A stretch of DNA of 64,000 nucleotides from Nitzschia sp. pyKryTriq1 (taxonomy: Eukaryota; Bacillariophyta; Bacillariophyceae; Bacillariales; Bacillariaceae). Shown one piece after another: positions 51,391-61,185 of this stretch (positions are counted from its first letter, which is position 1; each line of letters begins with the position of its first letter). Both the position numbers and the translations under genes were made by a program. The notes beneath the pieces are model-generated. The model was given only the letters and a program-made list of their open reading frames with translations, was not told the origin of the DNA and made no database searches. The DNA is taken from the NCBI GenBank assembly GCA_956465555.1, contig OY101126.1:414501-478500 (forward strand). The letters run 5' to 3'.

Positions 51391-51710
51391 TGTTCTGAGT
51401 GTTGTCTCTATTAGAGGGAGGGAAAGCAAGAAAGCGGAATGAATGAAAGGAATGAAGTGAGCCAAAATGAGACAAAAAAATAATAGTAAGTTACAGCAAC
51501 TGAAGTATAAAATCTGAATCGTGACTGACCCCCACGACCCTAAAAATGAAGCGAACATAGCGAACGCAGAAACCGGAACGAACGAACGAACGAAGGAAAG
51601 ACGAATCGATCAAAAGGACCCGAAGATTGAAACAACAATTCGAAAAAGATCTTTTTGGCTACCGGTATGTTAAAATACTGAGGTAATGAGCCTAGTATTT
51701 GGGCGAATAG
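51391..51710. other. Intergenic region upstream of the lectin-like gene
   Basis: About 320 bases; promoter of the lectin-like gene. Contains repeated cgaacgaacgaacgaag near 51575. The LTR element starts at its right edge. Confidence 0.4.
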
Positions 51711-52946
51711 TGTTTTAACGTTTCCTAAAATGGAATTATTAAAATTGTGAGCTTTTCGTTATGGGTATTCTGAGGGGAATGGATTCTTTTCATTCTCCCA
51801 TGGATCTCCTCCGATATTCTTCGAGCCTCTTTTCATAACGAAGGGGTTCTTCGAAAGCCTCCGAAGAGTTCTCCAAACGTGCACCATTCGTATTCGGAAT
51901 ACTCCGGTTAATCCCACTCGGAGTCGTGAGAGTGACTCGAATCCTCAGAGCCCATTACCTGATTATTCTTACACTCCCTCTTTCGGGTTGCTCGAGTCGG
52001 CTCAGGCTACCATCCCATGATCTCCTTTCGATGTCGAACTAGGAGCTCTTCATTCAATGGTTTCGTCAGAATGTCGGCAGGCTGATCTTCAGTCGCAATT
52101 TTGTGGATTGTGATCTGTGGATCCTTCCCATCGGTGTACGAACGGAAGAAGTGCAGACGGTTGTTCAAATGTTTGGTTCTTGGTCGGAACTTTGGGACTT
52201 TAGCGATCTTGCAGCGGTGGATCCTCAGTCCTTGAGTCGTGTCCGACTCCGTCCGACTTGTTGTTGAGCTTTTGTCTTTTGCTCACTCGAGCTCCCTCTG
52301 AAGCGGCTTTTCCTCTCTTTGGAATTGGTTTAATTGCCTCACCTCTTTGGTTGACAAAACCAGCCTTTATTTGCCAGAGAGCATCGAATTCGTCCTGCTT
52401 CACCGTGTGGAAGCTTGGATCGAAAGTCACATGAAATTGTGGGCTTACTAGTCCTGTTGTTCGACTCAGTACGTTCGCCACATTTTGTCCGTGATGTGGG
52501 GATCGGCCCAGGTATATGCCTACTCTGGCCCTTATTTTCCACTTATGGTGGATTCCTCGGACGCTTTGTAGCTTTTGCATAAATGCATGCACTGCACGTT
52601 GGAACGGGGCAGTCTTTCAATCGGCTTGGAATGATGCCGAGCTTGGCCATCATTTGAAGCGCTTTCATCGAAAGGTGGCCAAACTTCTTAACGTTTCCTA
52701 AAATGGAATTATTAAAATTGTGAGCTTTTCGTTATGGGTATTCTGAGGGGAATGGATTCTTTTCATTCTCCCATGGATCTCCTCCGATATTCTTCGAGCC
52801 TCTTTTCATAACGAAGGGGTTCTTCGAAAGCCTCCGAAGAGTTCTCCAAACGTGCACCATTCGTATTCGGAATACTCCGGTTAATCCCACTCGGAGTCGT
52901 GAGAGTGACTCGAATCCTCAGAGCCCATTACCTGATTATTCTTACA
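51711..52946 (-). mobile_element. Copia-like (CoDi-type) LTR element, internally deleted, with near-identical ends
   Basis: A 1.2-kb element read on the minus strand. Two direct terminal repeats of about 260 bp flank a 0.7-kb interior. The interior keeps a piece matching the segment after the Copia integrase core (motifs such as IYLGRSPHH and GLVSPQFHVTFD) and, further on, sequence matching the end of the RNase H region (DQ-ADIL-KPL type). Most of the coding part is gone, so it is broken and not autonomous. The outer edges have TG on one side and CA on the other. No target-site duplication was found. The identity of the LTRs points to a young insertion. Confidence 0.8.
51715..51974. repeat. 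LTR, left copy
   Basis: About 260 bp, direct repeat of 52688-52947, offset 973. No difference was found on reading both copies base by base. In element orientation (minus strand) this is the downstream LTR. Confidence 0.88.
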
Positions 52947-52947
52947 C
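52688..52947. repeat. LTR, right copy
   Basis: About 260 bp, matching the left copy across its length. In element orientation this is the upstream LTR and starts with TGTAAGAATA. A GTAC/ACCGGT island begins directly at its outer edge. Confidence 0.88.
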
Positions 52948-53162
52948 CGGTACAGTACTGGTACCGACTACCTAGTCTACCGATACAGTACCATACTCGT
53001 ACCGGTAGACTATCGTTTCGATTTGCTGGAACGTGATATATCGATAAAAGTCGAGAGCAAGCGACAATGATGATGACCGAAGGCGGCCGTCCACCATTCT
53101 CTGCCGTTTCTGCTTGAATTGAAAAATTATATTGACATAATATAAGCAGGAGGTGCAACAAC

Positions 53163-54059
53163 ATGGTAAACGTGACAACACCCCTGTTGATTATCGGGGC
53201 AGCTCTGCCACGGACCGCCACAACATCCTTGGCGGCAGCGCTGGAAGAATTGGGGTATCGCGTATGGCATGCTACCACTTGGAGTCCCGCCATGACACCC
53301 ATATGGAACGATATTTCTCAGGCAGAAGAACAAGGCAACCAAACGGCATATCGGGCGGCCTTTGATCAGTTTGTGGAGCAGCTGAGTTTGGAAGGATTCA
53401 ACGCCACTTTAGATCAACCGTCTTGTTTTGTGTACCAAGAACTCATGGAGTACTATCCGGATGCCAAGGTACTCAAGACAGAACGAAGCGCGCCCTCGTG
53501 GGCTCGATCCATGATAGAAATGGCCTTTAGCTTGGATCTATTTGTCTATCAACCACCGTACAATAATTCTTGGAACAAGGTTCAAGGGCCGTTTGGATAC
53601 TGGGCGAAAAAGAAATTGGGCTTTCAGGATGAGGAAATCTATCCCAAGGGGGTTCCCTTCAACGGCACGAATCATTTGGAATCCAAATCCTCCGTGTCCT
53701 TGGCGAGTTGTGAAGCCGCTTATCATCGATTTCAACAACAAGTCGTGCAAACAGTCCCTCCCGAAAAGCTAGTATCGTATTCGTCCAAGCAAGGATGGGA
53801 ACCTCTATGTCGGCATTTTTTACCGGCGGAGGGAAACCAAAAGTGTCCGCCATTGCATCAAGAGTTTCCTCGTGTCAATAGTCGAAGTGATGGTTTTCTG
53901 CTGGATTTTCGACGGACAGCCTCCGCCAAAGTTCACTTGTACCGCATCCATCCCATCTTGGCAAATCAAGAGTGGCTTGTTCGAAGCATTGTCTTTACAA
54001 TGAAACGGAGGCGCGCCCTAGTGGACTTTTTACAAACCAAAGTATTCCGAAGACGGTGA
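53163..54059 (+). CDS. P-loop sulfotransferase family protein (Sulfotransfer_4-like)
   Basis: Predicted PAPS-dependent sulfotransferase or a related P-loop protein of 298 residues. The N-terminal PAPS-binding loop is PRTATTSL (residues 16-23), within LLIIGAALPRTATTSLAAAL, after a first beta strand. Other family motifs: LGYRVWHATTWSPAM, FNATLDQPSCFVYQELMEYY, and DAKVLKTERSAPSWARSM (3'-phosphate-binding region; the usual R-d-P-x-x-W is partly kept as ERSAPSW). The C-terminal half is helical with CRHFLP and FPRVNSR, matching the family's end. The substrate is unknown. No signal peptide is evident; the first strand is hydrophobic. It converges with the next gene, 44 bases away. Confidence 0.78.
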   Translation: MVNVTTPLLIIGAALPRTATTSLAAALEELGYRVWHATTWSPAMTPIWNDISQAEEQGNQTAYRAAFDQFVEQLSLEGFNATLDQPSCFVYQELMEYYPDAKVLKTERSAPSWARSMIEMAFSLDLFVYQPPYNNSWNKVQGPFGYWAKKKLGFQDEEIYPKGVPFNGTNHLESKSSVSLASCEAAYHRFQQQVVQTVPPEKLVSYSSKQGWEPLCRHFLPAEGNQKCPPLHQEFPRVNSRSDGFLLDFRRTASAKVHLYRIHPILANQEWLVRSIVFTMKRRRALVDFLQTKVFRRR

Positions 54060-54103
54060 TAACCGTTGTTTTAGGGCTAGAGTAGACTAGAGTGCGTCAC
54101 TTA

Positions 54104-55819
54104 CTAAGAGAACTTTGTAGGATCAAAGGCAAAGGACATTTTTCCATCCACATAAGCTGGTGCAGGCGCTGGGGCGGGTGCAGTACTACTAGCACTCTCT
54201 TTGTTCAAGACCGATGCAAAAGCACCTGGAACACTCATGTCGACACCGGCCACCCTCATTCCACCACCACCAGCGGCCTGTTCCTCGGATTCGTCTTCTT
54301 CCTCTTCTTGTTCGTCGTAGGGATCTGGCCCACAACATGAGCATCCTGCACGACTAGCCTGTTTTAGAGTCCAATGTTGTGTGGGCAAGACGGTATCCTT
54401 GAGTGTCTTGTTGCCGATCAAGATGGATTTGTGTTGGAACACGCAGTTTTCAATAGATGCATTTTCGGCTTCGGAAATACCCAATGTTGGTGGATCCACG
54501 TGGTCTCGATTGTAGTCTTTCAGAAACTCTCGGCCAGCATCCATAGTTCCGTCCGCCACCGGTCGCGACCGTGTCCCGGTCACAAATTGCAACAAACTCG
54601 ACAAACTCCAAAAGGAGTCGGTCGCTGGGGCAAAGTCTCCCACGGGGTTTGTCAAAAAAGATAGTTTCAAGACGTATGGTAGATATCCATTCTTTTGTTC
54701 GTCGTCTTTCAGTTTGAAAAAGGCATCGACGCTGCTCATCCAGCTTTCCACACCCCGCGCTTGGGCAATGGGTAGATTGGCGAGTGCTTTCTCCAAATTT
54801 AAAACGGATTTTGTCAAGGGCGAATTGGATGGAAGAGGAGTGGTATTTCGAATAGGATTTTCGGCCACCTTGGAGATGACTGATCCCAGCTCGGTCCGAA
54901 GAACTGTCCCTCGTCCAAATTTAGAACTCTCTCGCATTCCCAAATCGACCGATGCTGCACAGCCATTGTAGGCAAAGACGTGACGGTCTTCTGGGAAGAC
55001 GGCTTGTACTAGCGGCAACAGTGTTGCGACAGTCGATTGCCCCGGTAGTGTAATCATGACGGTGTGTGATGATTTCGCTTGGTCTCGTATAGCCCAGGCA
55101 TCGAGTCGACAAAGAGCAAATATCATCGTTTCCAACTTGCTATTCGAAAAGATTCGAGCTTCTGCAATCCGAGCAAGGTTGGCCATCCACAGAGGCTCAC
55201 TGAGAACAGCCACACCCGTCTTCGCTTCTTTCACCAGTTCTTCCAACAGGCCACTGGCTTTGCCCGAGGATGCATCAGCGACAAAGCAGAGCGTGGTGGT
55301 TGTCAGTTGATTTTCAAAGGCTTGGCGAAGTTTCTGGCAAAACGACACAAGAGGTAACTGAAAGAACTCTGGCTCATTATTGTCGCACTCATCGTCCTGC
55401 TGTCTCATCAAAAACAAGAAAAAATCACCCATAGGATCACTGGGATCTCGATCCAACTTTAACACGGAAAACTTGGACGATGAATCATCGTCTTTCTTCT
55501 TTTTGGAGACTATTCGTTGAACTAGGGAATCTTGCTCTTCGTCGCTTCCCAAATACGTGGTGTTTTTCAAGTTGATTTCTGGATCCGCATTGAAAGCATC
55601 GGTCCCCCCTGCCAAGCAAAAATCCAGTTGCATATGCGCCTTTTCTATAGCGACCTTCCAGTGATACGAATACTCTTGTCGTCGCTTCGCCATGAGACGA
55701 GGCGGCGAAAGAGTCCATCGCGACACGCGATCCGTCTGCAACAACGCCAAGGAAGCCACTGATAGTGCGGCCCCTGTCGCCACCAGGGGAAACAAAATGT
55801 CGGTCGTCGAAGAATCCAT
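54104..55819 (-). CDS. Unrecognised membrane-anchored protein, possibly P-loop/sulfotransferase-like
   Basis: A 571-residue protein whose function I do not recognise. The start MDSSTTDILFPLVATGAALS places one membrane segment or signal anchor at about 10-27. A large soluble region follows. Residues about 180-290 include TTTLCFVADASSGKASGLL, which resembles a degenerate P-loop, then AVLSEPLWMANLARI and VMITLPGQSTVATLLPL, features seen in sulfotransferase-like folds. The C-terminus has CSCCGPDPYDEQEEEEDESEE, a Cys cluster before an acidic run, then GGGGMRV and a Pro/Ala-rich end. The acid run could be a low-complexity regulator. The convergent neighbour is a sulfotransferase, so an ancient link is possible but only inferred. 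Confidence 0.6.
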   Translation of the reverse strand: MDSSTTDILFPLVATGAALSVASLALLQTDRVSRWTLSPPRLMAKRRQEYSYHWKVAIEKAHMQLDFCLAGGTDAFNADPEINLKNTTYLGSDEEQDSLVQRIVSKKKKDDDSSSKFSVLKLDRDPSDPMGDFFLFLMRQQDDECDNNEPEFFQLPLVSFCQKLRQAFENQLTTTTLCFVADASSGKASGLLEELVKEAKTGVAVLSEPLWMANLARIAEARIFSNSKLETMIFALCRLDAWAIRDQAKSSHTVMITLPGQSTVATLLPLVQAVFPEDRHVFAYNGCAASVDLGMRESSKFGRGTVLRTELGSVISKVAENPIRNTTPLPSNSPLTKSVLNLEKALANLPIAQARGVESWMSSVDAFFKLKDDEQKNGYLPYVLKLSFLTNPVGDFAPATDSFWSLSSLLQFVTGTRSRPVADGTMDAGREFLKDYNRDHVDPPTLGISEAENASIENCVFQHKSILIGNKTLKDTVLPTQHWTLKQASRAGCSCCGPDPYDEQEEEEDESEEQAAGGGGMRVAGVDMSVPGAFASVLNKESASSTAPAPAPAPAYVDGKMSFAFDPTKFS

Positions 55820-56499
55820 GATGTCTTCAATCAATCAGTTCAAGTAGTGTCTATTACTTGGATGGGCAGTCAACGCAAAATGGTTACTTTCATCTTCAAT
55901 ATCCATGCATGCGGCGGATGGGCTCCGTCATATTCCATGTACTCGCTACGAGTATGTCCTGGTAGAGAACTGCTAGCCTACCGGTATGGTACAGTACTTG
56001 TACGGTACGTACGTTCCAGCGCGGTAGTGTACTGCCTGCATCTTCTCATGCGGGGCGGGTCCCGGGGGACCCGCCCCGCCCTGCGTGGTGTATGTGGGTA
56101 CACGTACAAGTACCTGGTCCTGGTCCTGGTCCTGGTACCGGTACTGTACCAGTACCTGGTACGATACTGTACGTAATGTACCACGCACGCGACTCGTGCA
56201 ATAAGCCGCAAACCGCTGTTTTTCGGCAAAAAGGCTAAAGAGCCATGCTATTGGAAGACTTTCGGCGACCACAACAAGCAAATTCCATCCTTGCTGCCAT
56301 CGTCATCATCATTGTAGTACGGTACACAACATTGCTAGTCTTTATTGCGTATGGAACACAGCAACACCAATTGGGGCAGAACACACGAACTCGACGACGA
56401 ACTTTGGTTGGCGGCAACGAGAAGGAAATCACCTTTCTTTACGCGCACAGAAAAGGAGTATACTAGCTCCCCATAGTTCCTCAGTACAAGTACAGCAAC
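55820..56499. other. Intergenic region with GTAC island and GC-rich hairpin
   Basis: About 680 bases between divergent genes. It contains a GTAC/ACCGGT-rich island at 55930-56190, a direct run of ctggtcctggtcctggtcc near 56115, and a perfect GC hairpin at 56050-56079 (listed separately). No gene recognised. Confidence 0.45.
56050..56079. repeat. Perfect GC-rich inverted repeat, 14-bp arms
   Basis: Arms gcggggcgggtccc (56050-56063) and gggacccgccccgc (56066-56079) are exact reverse complements, separated by two G. Of the 28 arm bases 26 are G or C. It could form a hairpin or bind a dimeric protein. It lies between divergent promoters, inside a GTAC-rich island, so a role in transcription or as a structural boundary is possible; it is not followed by a T-run. 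Confidence 0.85.
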
Positions 56500-57762
56500 A
56501 TGATGCAAACCAATAGCACTAGCAGCACCAGGGTTGGCCGCCGGAAAAGGCTGATCCATTTCGTGTCGGGGATTTTCATTTTCGCCTCTCTTTACAACAC
56601 GAGAGGTTCTATCGCAGACAGCGGTTCAATAGTGGCACCGGTACAGCAGCAAGCAGAAGTGGATATCATCTCCCCGACCGAAACAACAATATCCCTTGAA
56701 TCCTCCCTTTCAACGGCGAGCATCGATAGTAAACCGATGACGGTGCAAGCCACACCACCACCACCACCACCACCACCACCAGTCATCCCCGTCGAGACAG
56801 CGCCAACAATACTTTTGGCCGCAAAAAATGGTACGAGGGAACAAGGGCAAAATACGGATGACGCGATGACTCGGGCCATTGTAGCCATTTGTATGGGAGA
56901 TAAGGCTACTCAATCAACTTTGGTCGAACGTTTTGTGTGGTCGGCACGGAATAAAGGAGAGTTCAAAGGCTATATTGTAGTTCTCACGAACGCTCCAGCG
57001 GAACGATACGCCGCCATCGCCAACTGGACAGATAACTTCATTACCATCAAGCCTCCCGAGGAGCATTTCTCAAGAGAGCACACCCATTTGGAAATGGCAC
57101 GCAAGCGATTCAAAACATATGTTTTGGAATATCTTAATCTCGACTCAAGGCTCAATTCCGTGAAGTTGGCATACTACCTGGATGTCGATATTATTTTTGG
57201 AAGTCCCATACAACGTGTATTTGAAGGTCTTGAGGAGAAATACCAGATAGGTCATGCTGGTATACAGGAATCTGGCTCAAACAAAGGTCTTGCCAAAATG
57301 TGGATGTTTAAAGGAAACATCGACAAGTGGTCAATTCAGGGCGGGCAGATGATTTTGGATAGGGCGACATCTCAGCCTTGTTTGGACCGATGGAGATGGT
57401 ACATGGACCGAAACTTGGAAGAGCTGAAGGACCAAATGCTTTTAAACATGATGGTCGACGACGAGAAGAAGCTCAAAAAATCTGCTCTTACTTGCAAGAT
57501 CGTTGCAATGGATCAAGAGAATTATATTGAATTTCCAGAAAAATTGGATATGTTCAAAACTGCCAAGAAGGTAAAAGCCTCAGCGAATCACACCTCGGGA
57601 CAAAAGTACTCTCCGCTTGTTCACATTCGCAGTACTGGAGAAGTATCGAATGCTAAGAGGAGATTTTATGAACTATATGTGCAAGATGTTCTGGGAATGA
57701 AGAAGAGGAAAGATGTATTTGGCATCACTTCGAAACAGCGTTTGAATCAACCGCCAAAATAA
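56500..57762 (+). CDS. Type II membrane glycosyltransferase candidate (GT-A fold-like)
   Basis: A 420-residue protein. It begins with a short basic cytosolic part and a membrane segment (about 19-33, LIHFVSGIFIFASLYN), a stalk with a nine-proline run (about 86-94), and a lumenal domain from about 125. The domain has MTRAIVAICMGDKATQSTLVERF and FKGYIVVLTNAPAERY (nucleotide-sugar fold), LAYYLDVDIIFG (a DxD metal site at about 229-231) and GLAKMWMFKGN...GGQMILDRATS, which fit nucleotide-sugar GT-A enzymes. The acceptor and sugar are unknown. Golgi placement is inferred from type II topology. A short tail (KRKDVFGITSKQRLNQ) ends it. Confidence 0.6.
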   Translation: MMQTNSTSSTRVGRRKRLIHFVSGIFIFASLYNTRGSIADSGSIVAPVQQQAEVDIISPTETTISLESSLSTASIDSKPMTVQATPPPPPPPPPVIPVETAPTILLAAKNGTREQGQNTDDAMTRAIVAICMGDKATQSTLVERFVWSARNKGEFKGYIVVLTNAPAERYAAIANWTDNFITIKPPEEHFSREHTHLEMARKRFKTYVLEYLNLDSRLNSVKLAYYLDVDIIFGSPIQRVFEGLEEKYQIGHAGIQESGSNKGLAKMWMFKGNIDKWSIQGGQMILDRATSQPCLDRWRWYMDRNLEELKDQMLLNMMVDDEKKLKKSALTCKIVAMDQENYIEFPEKLDMFKTAKKVKASANHTSGQKYSPLVHIRSTGEVSNAKRRFYELYVQDVLGMKKRKDVFGITSKQRLNQPPK

Positions 57763-57909
57763 TCATTCTACTATCAGTAGGTGGTCAAACAAACAATCAA
57801 TCATAGTTCTATATCATGCACGAAAGTGCTCCTGTGATCGTCCGCTCCAGCATGATACAACTCAAGTAGAGTATGTAGCGGCGTACCGGTAGTCCACTAC
57901 AGATCATAT

Positions 57910-59043
57910 TCATAGAAGGGGTCTGGTCAAACGATCCATCGCATACGACACACACAAAGCTAGAAGTGGACTGGCTCCTTCTGCCACCTCGACTGTTCGA
58001 ATTTCTTGATCACGTACTAGAACCAACGCCTCTTCTTCTTGTCGTTCCGGCGATAATACTGACTCACGAGATGACGAGATTCCAGGTGCGATTTGTCGAC
58101 GGCGATGATTGCAGGATCGTCGCAAATAGGAGCATATTCCCCTTTGTCTTTCCGTAATGTTCAAGTCGTGAAATTCGAACTGCCACATGCATATCCCCAT
58201 GACGATGCACCACGGGCAACACAGTAACATCTTGCGGAAATGTCCGTTTTCAGCCTTCCATCGTATTGTCTTTTTGTCGGGCGATGTTACAGTATACGCC
58301 TTGCCAAGTACTCCTTGCACCACCGTGGCAATCAGATACAGCTCCAGTGTAATGGCATCATCATCATCATCATCATCATCACCAATATTATTGTTCGAAT
58401 GTTCTCCAGGTGCTGGATGATATCGAAAAGTATAGGTGGGATGATGTTCGTCGTCTCGATGAAAGTGGCGCAGTGATCCCAGAGGATGATTCAAAAATGA
58501 GCCCTGTCGGTGGCCGTGATATTGACTCGCAATATCTCCAAAGAGAGATTCTGCCGCCGATCTTGGTCCATAGATGGCATATCCATCCATTCCATGCCGC
58601 GCCTCTCGGACGATCACAGCTACCACTTGTCGATTTGTGTCACCAATTATCATTCGCAAAATAGGCTCGCCTTGAGAGGACTGTATCAATCGTCCTATCT
58701 GTTCCTCCTGTAGGAGTGAAAATATTGTGTGCCCGTGTCTGTTCTTTATGGATCGATTGTAGTGCCACGTTTCTGCGAGGGGAACATACATTTCCTGATT
58801 ACTCGTCGATGGTTCCCATCCACATGGAGGCGTGGATGTTGCGTGCATGAGGGTGGGATGGCCGGAAACTCTGTTAGTGGTATTGGGGGATTGGAAAGGA
58901 TGCCGCTGCTCCTCCTCTTCGGCTTGTGGCTGGTCGTCGTCATCGTGGTCGCAGCCAATCATGTTTGCAATGAGGCTACGGGTGATGGTCGGATCAGGAA
59001 GAGCTGTTGTTGTTGTTGTTGTTGTTGTTATTGAGTTCATCAT
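57910..59043 (-). CDS. LURP-one/Tubby-C-like domain protein with low-complexity insertions
   Basis: A 377-residue protein. The N-terminus is Thr-rich and acidic, followed by a Pro/Ser-rich stretch. From about 110 a beta-rich domain with IFSLLQEEQIGRLIQSS, EPILRMIIGDTNRQVVAVIVRE, GYAIYGPRS, KAYTVTSPDKKTIRWKAENGH and the C-terminal GASPLLALCVSYAMDRLT resembles the LURP-one/Tubby C-terminal fold and its final central helix. An Asp run (encoded by catcatcat repeats) inserts in the middle. No catalytic residues are expected for this fold. Membership is a judgement from pattern, not an alignment. Phospholipid scramblases share the fold and are the main alternative. Confidence 0.5.
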   Translation of the reverse strand: MMNSITTTTTTTTALPDPTITRSLIANMIGCDHDDDDQPQAEEEEQRHPFQSPNTTNRVSGHPTLMHATSTPPCGWEPSTSNQEMYVPLAETWHYNRSIKNRHGHTIFSLLQEEQIGRLIQSSQGEPILRMIIGDTNRQVVAVIVREARHGMDGYAIYGPRSAAESLFGDIASQYHGHRQGSFLNHPLGSLRHFHRDDEHHPTYTFRYHPAPGEHSNNNIGDDDDDDDDAITLELYLIATVVQGVLGKAYTVTSPDKKTIRWKAENGHFRKMLLCCPWCIVMGICMWQFEFHDLNITERQRGICSYLRRSCNHRRRQIAPGISSSRESVLSPERQEEEALVLVRDQEIRTVEVAEGASPLLALCVSYAMDRLTRPLL

Positions 59044-59767
59044 TATTTGTAGCAAGCAGTAAGGTCGTTTGTTCTGAAAGGAAAATAGTATGATGTGTTA
59101 TGTTATGGTGTGAACGTTATTGTGCTTGCAGTTTTGGAGTAGTGTCAGAAGGACGCGAAGCCGAGAAAGAACAGGAAAAAATAATGAGAACGCCATTTTA
59201 TTTTGCATCCATCATCATCCTCGCATCCATCATCATCCATCATCATCAACTAACGAACATATCATTCTGCGGCCACGAAACTCAAAATCTCATGATAGAG
59301 AACTCCTTAACTTAGATGTAAGCATAGCAAAAACATCATCTTGCGAGGTGAGGAAGCCATACTAGTAGACTCTCTCTCTACTAGAAGAGAGAGCTCTCTC
59401 TCGTAGCCTACTACTGTTACGTGTTTGTGCTTCGTGTTTTACCAATACTGAATACTGTACTGATAGTGGGTACGAGTACTCCAGCAAGTCCAACCAGCAC
59501 GCCCGCCTAAAAGGGAAAAGATGTGGTTGCAAGCGAAAAAACAATGCGCGCTTTTGATCGATTCATTTCACTGCAAGACTGTCTGTCTGATGGTGTCGTC
59601 GTCGCGTCGTCGTCGTGTTCCAGCGGTTTCCATTTTCCATCAGTTCTATTCGCATTGCGAAAGTGCCTCTTTATTTTAAAACTCATATGCCAGTTTCCTG
59701 GCAAGGTACTCACTATTCACTCCATTCGGCATTGTATTGGTAAAGCATAACTCGCCGACTTGAAAGG
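59044..59767. other. Divergent intergenic region with GA-rich repeats
   Basis: About 720 bases. A near-palindrome of ctctctctctactagaagagagagctctctctcg at 59370-59403 and ATC repeats near 59210-59240 stand out. No gene recognised. Confidence 0.4.
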
Positions 59768-61063
59768 ATGATGTTGTCTCTGCTGGATGGAATTGGTGGA
59801 ACTGTTCATGGTTCCTTCTTCCGCGTAGATGAAAGTGTGGATACCACCAAGCCGCCGGGTTCGACAAAGACAAAATGCCCCGAATGTCTGTCTGACACGT
59901 TGTACCCTATAGTTACTGGCCGGGCATTTTTCTTCTCGCCGAACTTTTCATGGTTTCTCTTGGCATGTTTCGTCTGGTGGGTGGCACCGTATCAGCTCGG
60001 AAACGCTAATATCACGTGGCAAGATCAACTTCGGGAACGATTGTTGGTGAACCACATTCTAGCCTTTTCATACGTTGGGTTTTGGCACGTCGCGCTATAC
60101 TGGTTACATTGGGGGAAGCGTCCATTTGTTGCTAATCGAACTTATCAGTGGGGAAGGGTCCTTCACAACATATTCTACACTTGGCTTGGAGTGCTACAAT
60201 GGACGGTGGCCGAAGTAGCCTTCCTGCATTGCTACCAAACAGGAGCGATACCATACCGACACGAGACCCTCAGCCTACGTCATCCATCCCTTCTTTTGCT
60301 GCAAACATTGATTATATCTATCTTTCTGCCCAATGCTCGAGACGTTCATTTCTACTTCGCGCACAGGATGATTCACACGAAATTCCTTTACAAGTATATC
60401 CATTCCGTGCACCACCGCAATACGGACGTGGAACCTTTTTCAGGACTATGCATGCATCCCTTGGAACACATGTTCTACTACACATGTTATGCTCCTTGTT
60501 TGGTATTTCCGTTTCACCCATTCATCTTATTCTGGATGGGAGTGCACGTGGTTATTTCCCCTGCCGCCTCTCACTCGGGTTACGAAGACCACTTCAGTGC
60601 GGATATGATTCATTACATACACCATCGACATACCGATTGTAACTATGGGGTGCCACAATCCGTTCCCTTTGATAAATGGTTTGGAACTTTCCGTGATCAA
60701 ATGCGAGTGGTCGACCCATTAGACGACAAGAAAATCGCACCTGTCGACCCCAAGGCTCGGTTAGGTTGGATCCCCGACCACCCGGTCTTCAATGCGTCTT
60801 GGATACTCCTGTGGGGAACTGTCTGGTATGCTCGTGATTTCTTCCTATCTCGGCCCCTGTTGGGTGCGCTACTGGTATCGCTTGGGCCTGTCGTCCTGGC
60901 ATGGATGGGTTGCCTCTCGAACGATGTTGGAAAACCCGCGCGCTCGGTCATTGCTCCCTTTGATAAGGATCCGGTTTGGTCTCGGATCCTCCATTTAGGG
61001 GTAGGAACATTGCTGGGAGTGCTTCCAGCCACTGGTCTGGTGTACTTGACACTCTCATATTAG
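59768..61063 (+). CDS. Fatty acid hydroxylase/sterol desaturase family protein
   Basis: An integral membrane di-iron enzyme of 431 residues that hydroxylates or desaturates a lipid or sterol. At least four hydrophobic segments are visible (FSPNFSWFLLACFVWWV, ILAFSYVGFWHVALYWLH, SLLLLQTLIISIFLP, HPFILFWMGVHVVIS). His boxes: HRMIH (about 199-203), HSVHHRN (about 211-217), HPLEH (about 229-233) and HYIHHRH (about 281-287), with the spacing of the family. The C-terminal quarter adds two more hydrophobic segments (LLGALLVSLGPVVLAW, LGVGTLLGVLPATGLVYL). The substrate (sterol C4/C5, ceramide, or alkane-type) cannot be read. It has no plastid presequence, so the ER is likely. It converges with the J-protein gene. 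Confidence 0.85.
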   Translation: MMLSLLDGIGGTVHGSFFRVDESVDTTKPPGSTKTKCPECLSDTLYPIVTGRAFFFSPNFSWFLLACFVWWVAPYQLGNANITWQDQLRERLLVNHILAFSYVGFWHVALYWLHWGKRPFVANRTYQWGRVLHNIFYTWLGVLQWTVAEVAFLHCYQTGAIPYRHETLSLRHPSLLLLQTLIISIFLPNARDVHFYFAHRMIHTKFLYKYIHSVHHRNTDVEPFSGLCMHPLEHMFYYTCYAPCLVFPFHPFILFWMGVHVVISPAASHSGYEDHFSADMIHYIHHRHTDCNYGVPQSVPFDKWFGTFRDQMRVVDPLDDKKIAPVDPKARLGWIPDHPVFNASWILLWGTVWYARDFFLSRPLLGALLVSLGPVVLAWMGCLSNDVGKPARSVIAPFDKDPVWSRILHLGVGTLLGVLPATGLVYLTLSY

Positions 61064-61185
61064 GTTCTGTTTCACTGTCTGTAGGAAGTCTTCTGCTATT
61101 GACGCCACATGATGGCTGTACGCAATGAGATTGTAGAAGTACGTACCGATAGTGACACACTGTACCGGGCTGCACGTCGGACCCA

